This document shows, one piece after another, positions 18,027-26,088 of a stretch of DNA of 64,000 nt. Positions within the stretch are counted from its first letter, which is position 1, and every line of letters starts with the position of its first letter. A program made the position numbers and the translations under genes. Source of the DNA: Flammeovirga kamogawensis. GTDB lineage: Bacteria; Bacteroidota; Bacteroidia; Cytophagales; Flammeovirgaceae. Under the pieces are notes generated by a model. It saw only the letters and a program-made list of their open reading frames with translations. It was not told the origin of the DNA and searched no databases. The DNA lies in assembly GCF_018736065.1 (NCBI RefSeq), contig NZ_CP076128.1:1550001-1614000 (forward strand), written 5' to 3'.

Positions 18027-18860
18027 ATGAAAAATCTATTCTTTTTTGTTATCCTAATTTTCGTATCATTCCCCAATTTTGCCCAACATAACTCTTCTAA
18101 ATTACCTAAAAAAGGCACATTATCTGTAACATGGGGATGGAATTGGAGTGCGTATACTCCTTCAGATATACATTTTAAAGGAGAGGGTCATGATTTCACT
18201 ATCAGAGATGTAAAAGCATCAGATAGACCTTCAACATTCGATATGAATACTTACTTTGTTCATTTCACAACACCTCAATACAATTTTAAGTTAGCTTATT
18301 TTTTAACCGATAATTGGAATTTTTCTTTTGGGGTAGATCATATGAAGTATGTAATGACTCAAGATCAATATGTAACTATTGATGGCACTATTAATACCGG
18401 AGGACCCTATGACGGTCAATATAATAGTGAAACAATTCAGTTAACTAGTGATTTTCTCACATTCGAACATACCGATGGTTTAAATTATCTCTATTTAGGA
18501 GTTAACAGGTTTGATGAACTTTTTAACTTTGAGAAAATTAATTTTGCCAATATTGCTATCAACCTTACTGAAGGAGTTAGTGGAGGTGTGTATTACCCTA
18601 AAACGAATTCAAAATTATTGGGTAACGATAGGTTTGATGAGTTTAGAGTATCAGGTTTTGGTTTCGATGCCAACATTGGTTTAAACATTACGTTCTTTAA
18701 TTATTTCTTTATTGAGGGAGATCTAAAAGGTGGATATGTTAATATGCCAAATGTGTATACGACCCCTAATCCTTCAGATCGAGCAGATCAAACTTTTTTT
18801 TACACACAATATAATTTTGTTCTAGGGGCTAATATTCCACTAGGTAAAAAGGAATCTTAA
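18027..18860 (+). CDS. Predicted outer-membrane beta-barrel protein (277 aa)
   Basis: The protein starts with a signal peptide (MKNLFFFVILIFVSFPNFAQ, cleavage after FAQ or just before). The rest alternates polar and hydrophobic residues with many aromatics, as in small beta-barrels: segments such as YNFKLAYFLTDNWNFSFGVDHM and FFIEGDLKGGYVNM. The end (YTQYNFVLGANIPLGKKES) has the look of a last barrel strand plus a short tail. I do not recognise a family, and the function is unknown. It would sit in the outer membrane. It may be cotranscribed with the two-helix membrane protein upstream. Confidence 0.65.
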   Translation: MKNLFFFVILIFVSFPNFAQHNSSKLPKKGTLSVTWGWNWSAYTPSDIHFKGEGHDFTIRDVKASDRPSTFDMNTYFVHFTTPQYNFKLAYFLTDNWNFSFGVDHMKYVMTQDQYVTIDGTINTGGPYDGQYNSETIQLTSDFLTFEHTDGLNYLYLGVNRFDELFNFEKINFANIAINLTEGVSGGVYYPKTNSKLLGNDRFDEFRVSGFGFDANIGLNITFFNYFFIEGDLKGGYVNMPNVYTTPNPSDRADQTFFYTQYNFVLGANIPLGKKES

Positions 18861-19089
18861 TCGAACTCTTTAAATAGTATAGTTTTATTAAAGGTTGAAT
18901 AGCATAAAAGAATGCCATTCAATCTTTTTTAATGTTAATTGTACATTTATCATAAAATTGATGTCGTATAACCTCAAAATTATGCCTCTTAGCTAAAACT
19001 TTTCTTGCTAATACTCATAAGAAGTACTTTGCAATAGTTATTTAGATTGAAACAAACTATCGGGAAGCCGAATTACATATACGACATTT

Positions 19090-21606
19090 ATGAAAACTCA
19101 ATTTATTTTCTTCTACTTGTTATTAATTTCCCTTGCATCTTGCGTAGGAACAAAGGAAAGTAACAAAAAAGACATTGCTATCCATTGGAAACAACAGGCT
19201 AATGATGTTAATGACAAACATGAATCGTTTGCGGAATTAACTATTAAAAATGTAGGTTCTACTCAATTAAACAAGTCAAATTGGGCACTTTATTTTAACA
19301 ATAAACCATGTACCCAATTAGATGTTGCAAAAGCAGGATCAGATGTTTCTATCGAAAGAATTAATGGTGATTTCTTTAAAATAACACCTAAAAAATCTTT
19401 TAAAGGTTTAAATAGCGGAGATAGCATTGTAGTTTCTCTATATACAAATAGTCCTGTTATTAAATACACAGATAGAGCTGTTGGTTTCTATTTTGTATTT
19501 GATAAAAATGGAAAAGAAGAATTTTACGAACCAGCCTATTCCTATGGTTCTTTATCCCCAGAAATGGCTCAGATGTCTAAATCAGATACTTATGTTGTAG
19601 AGACAAATGAAATTAGATTTGAAGAAAATAAGCAACTAAGCAAAATCGCACTTTCTACTAAAGATAAAATCATTCCTACTCCCCTAAATGTAACTGAAAC
19701 TAAAGGAGTGTTTGATGTATCAAAAATAAAAGAAATAGTTGCAGATAAGAATACACAACCACAAGCTCAGCTTCTTAAAGAATACATTAAATCTACTCTT
19801 AATCAAGAAGTAGTTATAGTAGATAAAGCCTCTACACCTTCTGCTATCCAATTAATAAAGAAAGAAATTAATTCCAATACTGAAGCCTATTCATTAACTA
19901 TTAAATCTTCAGGTATTGAAATTACTGGTAGTAATAAAGGTTTAGTATATGGTATTCAAACTTTAAGAGGTCTATTACCTTTAAAAGGAGAAAGTAATGC
20001 TATTCAATGTGCAAAAATCATAGATCAACCACGTTTTGAATATAGAGGTTTTATGTTGGATGTTGCACGAAACTTCCAAACTAAAGAATCTATCTTAAAC
20101 TTGTTAGATGTAATGGGATTCTATAAAATGAACAAGTTACATTTCCATTTAACTGACGATGAAGGTTGGAGAATTGACCTTAAGAAATTCCCTGAATTGG
20201 TTGAAGTTGGTAGTTCTAGAAAACACCCAACTGATAAATTTTCAACTATCCCATCATACGGTTCAGGCCCAAGAGGTACTGAAGGAATCTCTAACGGTTA
20301 CTACACTAGAGCTGATTATATTGAAATTCTTCAATATGCAAAAGCAAGAAACATTGAAGTAATTCCAGAAGTTGACGTACCAGGCCATGCTAGGATTGCA
20401 ATTAATGCGATGCGTTTACGCTCTGACAGATTAAAAACACAAGAAAAGCTTAAAGAAGCAAATGAATTTACATTAGACGATCCAGAAGATGCTTCTGAAT
20501 ATTCTTCGGTTCAAGGATTTAATGATAATACTATTTGCCCTTGTGAGAACTCTTCATATAACTTTATTGACGCCTTAATTGGTGAGTTTAATGATATCTA
20601 CACAGAAGCAGGTGTTCCTTTAGAAACAATGCACCTTGGTGGAGATGAAGTTGCACATGGTGTTTGGGAGAAATCTCCTTCATGTAAAGAATTTATGAAA
20701 GAGAACAACCTAGAAGATATTGAAGCATTAAAAGGATATTATGCTTTACGTATTGCCAAAATTGCAAAAAGAAACAATGTAAAGCTTCAATTATGGGATG
20801 ATATTCTTCATCACGCTAAAGGAATGTCTCCTGAAAATCTCACATTAAATGCTTGGGATAATACTTGGGGAGCAGGTACTGAAGACTTTGGTTATAAACG
20901 TGCAAATGAGGGGTATAATGTAATTATGACATCTGTTTCAAGCTTATACTTTGATATGGCTTATACTAAAGAAGTAGATGAACCTGGTTTCTATTGGGGT
21001 GATTACAACAACACTAGAAATATATTTAACTACCTCCCTACTAATTTATTTAGTACAGATCACAAATTAAGATTAGGTGGTATAATAACTAAAGAAGAAT
21101 TAAGTTCGAAAGAAACCTTAACTCCAAAAGGTTTAAAGCATATAAAAGGTATTCAAGGGGCATTATGGTCAGAAACATTAAAAGGACAACAAGATGCTGA
21201 GTACTTATTATATCCTAAAATGTTGGCACTTGCCGAAAGAGCTTGGTCTACATCTATTGTAAAAAGAGGTGATTCAAAGAAAAAGATAGGAGAACGTTTA
21301 AATCAAGATTGGAATGTTTTTGCAAATGCAATTGGCCAAAGAGAGTTTAACCGTTTAGCTTCTTGGAAAAGACACTTTAGAATACCTCCTGTAGGAGCAA
21401 TTGTCAAAGATGGAAAAGTTGAAGCAAATACTGCCTTTCCTGGATTAACAGTAAGATATGCTTCAACATCTGATACGCTAGATGAAAATTCTAAAATATA
21501 TACTACTCCAATCCCTTTGACGGAAGCGTTGCAATTTGCAGCATTTGATAAATACGGAAACAAAGGTAGAATTCAAATCATTTCGTCTTCAAAAAAATCG
21601 ATATAA
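19090..21606 (+). CDS. Beta-N-acetylhexosaminidase, GH20 lipoprotein
   Basis: An 838-residue surface or periplasmic enzyme that removes terminal N-acetylhexosamine from chitin oligomers or glycans. The signal ends in SLASC (lipid Cys 18). An N-terminal carbohydrate-binding domain of the CHB_HEX type spans about 25-160, and the GH20 N-domain about 195-310. The catalytic barrel contains HFHLTDDEGWR from H351 and HLGGDEV at 515-521, where D519 and E520 are the substrate-assisted catalytic pair. A small C-terminal beta domain closes the protein. It fits with the chitinase 17 kb downstream, since chitobiose released there would be cleaved here. It stands alone and ends in its own terminator. Confidence 0.93.
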   Translation: MKTQFIFFYLLLISLASCVGTKESNKKDIAIHWKQQANDVNDKHESFAELTIKNVGSTQLNKSNWALYFNNKPCTQLDVAKAGSDVSIERINGDFFKITPKKSFKGLNSGDSIVVSLYTNSPVIKYTDRAVGFYFVFDKNGKEEFYEPAYSYGSLSPEMAQMSKSDTYVVETNEIRFEENKQLSKIALSTKDKIIPTPLNVTETKGVFDVSKIKEIVADKNTQPQAQLLKEYIKSTLNQEVVIVDKASTPSAIQLIKKEINSNTEAYSLTIKSSGIEITGSNKGLVYGIQTLRGLLPLKGESNAIQCAKIIDQPRFEYRGFMLDVARNFQTKESILNLLDVMGFYKMNKLHFHLTDDEGWRIDLKKFPELVEVGSSRKHPTDKFSTIPSYGSGPRGTEGISNGYYTRADYIEILQYAKARNIEVIPEVDVPGHARIAINAMRLRSDRLKTQEKLKEANEFTLDDPEDASEYSSVQGFNDNTICPCENSSYNFIDALIGEFNDIYTEAGVPLETMHLGGDEVAHGVWEKSPSCKEFMKENNLEDIEALKGYYALRIAKIAKRNNVKLQLWDDILHHAKGMSPENLTLNAWDNTWGAGTEDFGYKRANEGYNVIMTSVSSLYFDMAYTKEVDEPGFYWGDYNNTRNIFNYLPTNLFSTDHKLRLGGIITKEELSSKETLTPKGLKHIKGIQGALWSETLKGQQDAEYLLYPKMLALAERAWSTSIVKRGDSKKKIGERLNQDWNVFANAIGQREFNRLASWKRHFRIPPVGAIVKDGKVEANTAFPGLTVRYASTSDTLDENSKIYTTPIPLTEALQFAAFDKYGNKGRIQIISSSKKSI

Positions 21607-21642
21607 CTAATAACTAGCACAAACAAACAAATAACTTCGAAT

Positions 21643-21678
21643 AAAGGTTGTTTTAGAGGAAACTTTAAAGCAACCTTT
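21643..21678 (+). terminator. Terminator of the hexosaminidase gene
   Basis: AAAGGTTG (21643-21650) pairs with CAACCTTT (21671-21678), followed by a short T run. Confidence 0.65.
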
Positions 21679-21737
21679 TTCGTTTGTTCTACCTTATTTT
21701 CACATCAAAATCATTATTATTCTTTTTTGTTAACCTA

Positions 21738-21751
21738 TTAAGGCGACTAAA
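21738..21751 (+). repeat. 14-bp motif TTAAGGCGACTAAA, copy 1
   Basis: An exact match to 29902-29915. It lies 72 bases before the start codon of the gene at 21810; the other copy lies 57 bases before the lipid kinase gene. A looser form (TTAAAGCGACTTTT) is at 10177-10190 before the ABC transporter gene. Confidence 0.5.
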
Positions 21752-21809
21752 CTGAAATTAGATTTTGGTTTATCAAATGATCTTATGAACTTTGCAAAAA
21801 AATATAGAT

Positions 21810-22208
21810 ATGGAAAATACACCAGAATTAAATAGTCAAGGAAAATACTTAGGTACAATTACTAAAGATTTTATCAAAGTATACTCTGTTTTACAAGAAG
21901 CCTCTTATCAAATTAGAAAGAGAAATTTTTCTAATTATCCTATTTTCCCTGTTTCTAAAACACAACTCAGCATTGGTCAACACCTTGTAGGTCCAGATCA
22001 GAAAGAGTTTTTAACATGGAATTATGGTGTTTCTTACGCCGAAGAATTTTTACAAAAAGAATTGATTTTAGCTGATAAATTTGAAGAGTTTAAAAAGTCT
22101 TACAAAAATGCAAACGAATTTTGTTGTCTATTTGTTATTGATGATGAGTTTGTAAATTTTGTTTACATCCCTTACCCTCTTGATGAAGAAGGAAACGAAG
22201 TGTTGTAA
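21810..22208 (+). CDS. Conserved hypothetical protein (132 aa)
   Basis: A 132-residue soluble protein with no signal peptide. The ATG at 21810 (MENTPELNSQGKYLG) is used in preference to a TTG six codons earlier. The sequence mixes helix and strand: FIKVYSVLQEASYQIRKR, then SIGQHLVGPDQKEFLTWNYGVSYAEEFLQK, then FCCLFVIDDEFVNFVYIPYPLDEEG. The last part looks like a central beta strand followed by an acidic tail. I do not recognise a family. It lies between two terminators, so it is a single-gene unit, with the 14-bp GCGACT motif in its promoter region. Confidence 0.65.
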   Translation: MENTPELNSQGKYLGTITKDFIKVYSVLQEASYQIRKRNFSNYPIFPVSKTQLSIGQHLVGPDQKEFLTWNYGVSYAEEFLQKELILADKFEEFKKSYKNANEFCCLFVIDDEFVNFVYIPYPLDEEGNEVL

Positions 22209-22254
22209 AATAATTTGACCACAGATACGTAAGTGATCAAAATTTTATATAAAA

Positions 22255-22290
22255 AAAGGGATTGAAGTTATTTTAAACATCAATCCCTTT
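22255..22290. terminator. Bidirectional terminator before ornithine aminotransferase
   Basis: AAAGGGATTGA (22255-22265) pairs with TCAATCCCTTT (22280-22290), with A and T rich flanks. It serves both convergent genes. Confidence 0.75.
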
Positions 22291-22306
22291 CTATTTATAT
22301 TACATT

Positions 22307-23548
22307 TTACTTTTTAAAGTTCATTACAACATCAGTAATAATATTGATACAATCTTCTAGTTGCTCTTCTGTAATTACCAATGGAGGTGCAAAACGAATA
22401 ATGTTACCATGTGTAGGTTTTGCCAACAATCCTTTATCCATTAATTTATAACAGATATTAGTAGCTGTTTTACTATCCTCAGAATCATTTACTAATAAAG
22501 CATTCAGAAGTCCTTTACCTCTTACACCTAATAATAAATCTGTTTTACCAGATAATTCTTCCATTTTAGATCTGAAAATTTCTCCTAAACGGAAAGCATT
22601 TTCCATCATTTTCTCCTCTTTCAGCACTGTAAGAGCTTCCATCATTACAGCACATCCTAGCGGGTTACCACCATATGTAGAACCGTGTTCACCTGGGTTA
22701 AATACATCCATCACTTCAGAAGATGTAAGTACACAAGAAACAGGATAAAAACCACCTGAAATAGCTTTACCAAGGATTACCATATCTGGTTTTATTTCAT
22801 CGTAGTCTGAAGCTAATAATTTGCCCGTTCTACCTACACCTGTTTGTACCTCATCTACCATAAAGAGTACATTGTGTTTGGTGCATAACTCTTGAGCCGC
22901 TTTTAGATACCCATCTTGAGGTACATAAACACCTGCTTCTCCTTGAATTGGTTCTAACCAAAGTCCAGCAACGTTTGGATTCTTTAATGCTTCTTCTAAA
23001 GCAGATAGATCGTTGTAAGGTACAATTTCAAAACCTGGCATATATGGGCCAAAGTTTGTTGTTGCTACTGGATCTGTAGATGCGGAAATAATAGTAGTTG
23101 TTCTACCATGAAAATTCTTTTCAACACCAATAATCACTGCTTCATTAGCTGGAATACCTTTTTTCTCGTATCCCCACTTACGTGCAAGCTTAATTGCTGT
23201 TTCATTACCTTCTGCACCTGTATTCATTAAAATAGCACGTTCAAAACCAAAAGTTTCACATAGCATTTTCTCTGCTAAACCCAATTGATCTGAATAAAAT
23301 GCTCTAGATGTTAGCGTAAGCTTTGACGCCTGCTTAATCATTACATCCAAAATTCTTGGATGAACATGTCCTTGATTTACTGCACTGTATGCAGACAAGA
23401 AATCATAGTATTTGTTTCCTTCTACATCCCAAACGAAAACTCCTTCTCCTCTCTCTAGAACTACTGGTAGCGGAGCGTAATTATTAGCACCGTATTTTTT
23501 TTCTAGTTCGATCGCTTCTTTCGATGAGATAGTCATTACATTTTCCAT
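22307..23548 (-). CDS. rocD: Ornithine aminotransferase
   Basis: Transfers the delta-amino group of ornithine to 2-oxoglutarate, giving glutamate semialdehyde and glutamate, so it links arginine and proline metabolism. The 413-residue class III PLP enzyme reads EKKYGANNYAPLPVVLERGEG at the start, typical of RocD. The cofactor-binding GAEGNETAIKLARKW lies near 110-125, DEVQTGVGRTG near 233, and the Schiff-base lysine K261 in ILGKAISGGF. Acetylornithine transaminase is the main alternative, but the N-terminal segment and NQGHVHPRI favour ornithine. It stands alone on the minus strand. Confidence 0.9.
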   Translation of the reverse strand: MENVMTISSKEAIELEKKYGANNYAPLPVVLERGEGVFVWDVEGNKYYDFLSAYSAVNQGHVHPRILDVMIKQASKLTLTSRAFYSDQLGLAEKMLCETFGFERAILMNTGAEGNETAIKLARKWGYEKKGIPANEAVIIGVEKNFHGRTTTIISASTDPVATTNFGPYMPGFEIVPYNDLSALEEALKNPNVAGLWLEPIQGEAGVYVPQDGYLKAAQELCTKHNVLFMVDEVQTGVGRTGKLLASDYDEIKPDMVILGKAISGGFYPVSCVLTSSEVMDVFNPGEHGSTYGGNPLGCAVMMEALTVLKEEKMMENAFRLGEIFRSKMEELSGKTDLLLGVRGKGLLNALLVNDSEDSKTATNICYKLMDKGLLAKPTHGNIIRFAPPLVITEEQLEDCINIITDVVMNFKK

Positions 23549-23633
23549 AATAGTAAGATTAGTATGTGCGTGTGTATGTTTATATATTATAGTTTCTCAA
23601 ATATGAAATATATGTTTCTACTTTCCAAACTAA

Positions 23634-25727
23634 TCAATCTTCTCCCCAGTCTACATCATCATCAGATACAGGTACTGAAATTCTATATTCATCCAAAAAG
23701 ATCTTAAACTCCACTCTTCTATTTAATCTTTTTTCTTCTTCGTTAGAGGGATGAAGAATGATTGGGTCATTATCTCCTTTACCATCTGCAATTACTCTAT
23801 TATCATCTAACTCTCCGTAGTTAATAATAAATTCCTTGATCGATTCGGCTCTTTCTCTTGATAGTTTTACGTTTGCTTCAGAATTACCATCTGCATCAGT
23901 ATGCCCCGTTACAATCAACCTATAATTAGTATGTTTCACTAAAAAATCAACCACTAAGTGTAAGTTGTTTTCCATTTCAGGTTTCAACTTTGCACTTCCC
24001 GGATCAAAATCAATTGATGCAAACGACAATGAACTATTAACAGAAATTGCAGGAATCTGAACATGTTTATCCCCTTCAACAAAAAATATCTCTTCTATCT
24101 GAAAAAAGTTATCTCCTTCAATTACTAATAAATACTTTTTATCATTTATTAATTCAAAGTCAAAAGAGCCATCTTCTCTTATAGATTTTGGCGCAACTTC
24201 TACTTTATCAGATAAATCAATAACAGTAACAACCCCTTTAAAAACTTCTCCTGTTGATTGTTCTGTCACCCTACCTGAAAAACGCACCGTATTATTTGGT
24301 TTAGCTTCCATAGGTAAAGGAAATGATTGTAGATCTAGGTTTGGATCTCCTTTTACTTTAGATTTTGCGTAATACAATTGTTTTGCATCAGCATCAATAG
24401 CAAAATAATACTCATCTCCACCACCATTTACTAACGGACCAACATTTTTAGGTTCACTAAACTGCCCGTCTACAATAAATGATTTATAAATATCGAATCC
24501 ACCAAAATTTACCACGCCTAAAGAAGAACTAAAATACAAAACAGGAAATTTTACATGTGGATATGGGCTTAACTCACTTCCTCTTGAATTAATAAATGGG
24601 CCAACATTTTTAGCTTTACCCCAAGTACCTTTCTCAGACTTTATACTCATATAAATATCACTGTTTCCAAATCCTCCTTTCCTGTCAGAGGCAAAAAACA
24701 AGGTATCTTCAGTCATTGATAAAGAAGGGTGTGAATCCCATGCATAAGAATTTATATTTGGACCTAAATTTACAGGCTCACTCCAAGTCGAATCTCCTAC
24801 TCTATTAGAATAATAAATATCACAATCTCCTAAACCCCCTGGAGCCATACATCTAATAAAATACAGCGTTTTTCCATCTTTTGATAAATACGGAGACCCT
24901 TCATTATAATTAGAGTTTATAGCTTCAAAGGCAACAGCCTCTCCCCACATATCAAATTCTGTCTTCTCACTTATATAAATATCTTCATTTGCTGTTTTAG
25001 GGTTAAACTGTTGGTTAAAAGCAGAGGTATCTCTATCACTCCTATTACTTGTAAATAGTAATTTATTTTGATCCTCCCCACCTAAAGTCATTCCATAATC
25101 AGAAAATTGAGAATTGACCTGATCACCCATGTCAACTAAAACATCTTCTGGAGGGGTTAAAGTATCAATTAATGCTCTTTTATCAACAAGCCTGTAGTAG
25201 TCTTCAAGGTTTGCATATAAAGGTTTTTCAAATAAAGTCAGCGATTCATAATGTTTTAACGCTCTACTAAAGTCTCCACGGTAGTGTCTTAGAATTAATC
25301 TGTATGCTTCTTTTGCTAAAACTCTATCTCCAAGATATTCAGATACATTAGCTAAACGCCAAAGTAAATCCATATCTTCTTTAACAATAAAGTTATTTAT
25401 GCCAAATGAAGTAACATATACATAAAGTTGTTCTCTGTATTCGTCCCATTGTTTATTACGTTCAAGCCTAGCTATTAAAGCTAGTTGCTGATCGTTTCTA
25501 TAATATGGTCTAACATTAATATTAGGGAATTTCAAACCAGGCAACTTGACTACCTTATTAATTTTAGTAGGCTCAAATTCCGTAATTTTCAATCCACTAT
25601 CTTGTTGCTCTTTTTTTTCTACTTCCTTTTTTTTCTTTCTTTTCTTTTGGGAGAAAGATGGGCTAGAAAAAACTGCAATAATTAGTATAAAGAGTATAAA
25701 ACCGCTTCTTGTGAAGATGCTTCTCAT
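23634..25727 (-). CDS. OmpA-family protein with PD40 repeats, PorE-like
   Basis: A 697-residue envelope protein with a signal peptide ending SPSFSQ and a very basic start to the mature chain (KKRKKKKEVEKK). A helical TPR-like region (about 75-190) is followed by PD40/WD40-like beta-propeller repeats (about 205-470), recognisable by FFASDRKGGFGNSDIYMS and YFSSSLGVVNFGGFDIYKS. Next comes a carboxypeptidase-regulatory-like domain (about 485-560). The C-terminal OmpA domain (about 575-680) contains GHTDADGNSEANVKLSRERA and ends RRVEFKI, so it should bind peptidoglycan. This order is that of PorE in the type IX secretion system, but many Bacteroidota carry similar paralogues, so the specific role is tentative. 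Confidence 0.75.
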   Translation of the reverse strand: MRSIFTRSGFILFILIIAVFSSPSFSQKKRKKKKEVEKKEQQDSGLKITEFEPTKINKVVKLPGLKFPNINVRPYYRNDQQLALIARLERNKQWDEYREQLYVYVTSFGINNFIVKEDMDLLWRLANVSEYLGDRVLAKEAYRLILRHYRGDFSRALKHYESLTLFEKPLYANLEDYYRLVDKRALIDTLTPPEDVLVDMGDQVNSQFSDYGMTLGGEDQNKLLFTSNRSDRDTSAFNQQFNPKTANEDIYISEKTEFDMWGEAVAFEAINSNYNEGSPYLSKDGKTLYFIRCMAPGGLGDCDIYYSNRVGDSTWSEPVNLGPNINSYAWDSHPSLSMTEDTLFFASDRKGGFGNSDIYMSIKSEKGTWGKAKNVGPFINSRGSELSPYPHVKFPVLYFSSSLGVVNFGGFDIYKSFIVDGQFSEPKNVGPLVNGGGDEYYFAIDADAKQLYYAKSKVKGDPNLDLQSFPLPMEAKPNNTVRFSGRVTEQSTGEVFKGVVTVIDLSDKVEVAPKSIREDGSFDFELINDKKYLLVIEGDNFFQIEEIFFVEGDKHVQIPAISVNSSLSFASIDFDPGSAKLKPEMENNLHLVVDFLVKHTNYRLIVTGHTDADGNSEANVKLSRERAESIKEFIINYGELDDNRVIADGKGDNDPIILHPSNEEEKRLNRRVEFKIFLDEYRISVPVSDDDVDWGED

Positions 25728-26088
25728 AGTTTATAGGCTTACAGTACTAAAAACAGTAACTGTAACTTGTTCTTTTATTATAATTAACTCCATAATTTAA
25801 CGAAAAATTAAGTATCATTTACCTAAATATTTCTATTTAAATCCATTCTTATAATTAATCTCACATTCATTAAATTGAAGTTGATATTTTATTAACGATA
25901 AAAAAGTATTTTCAGTACCTTTGTGGGCCTTGAACTTAATATCAAGAAATATACACTTCCATAGTTGTGCCACATTTGTCAGTTTAAACTGAAAATATGT
26001 CAGTATTTACCAATTAGGTACAATTATGTATAAAATAAGTAAATGAATAGTCGATTTGGCATTCATAAAAGATCAGACAAACCTCAGC
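25728..26088. other. Intergenic region with lon promoter and leader
   Basis: About 360 bases between divergent genes. It holds the putative lon -7 box at 25916-25923 and a leader of about 160 bases with a perfect 12-bp palindrome (CAGTTTAAACTG, 25980-25991). A mini-frame of 18 codons (26043-26099) overlaps the Lon start. Nothing else is recognisable. Confidence 0.5.
25916..25923 (+). promoter_or_regulatory. Candidate -7 element of the lon promoter
   Basis: TACCTTTG matches TAnnTTTG and is identical to the boxes at 40195 and 53925. No good TTG element is found at the expected distance upstream. Confidence 0.45.
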
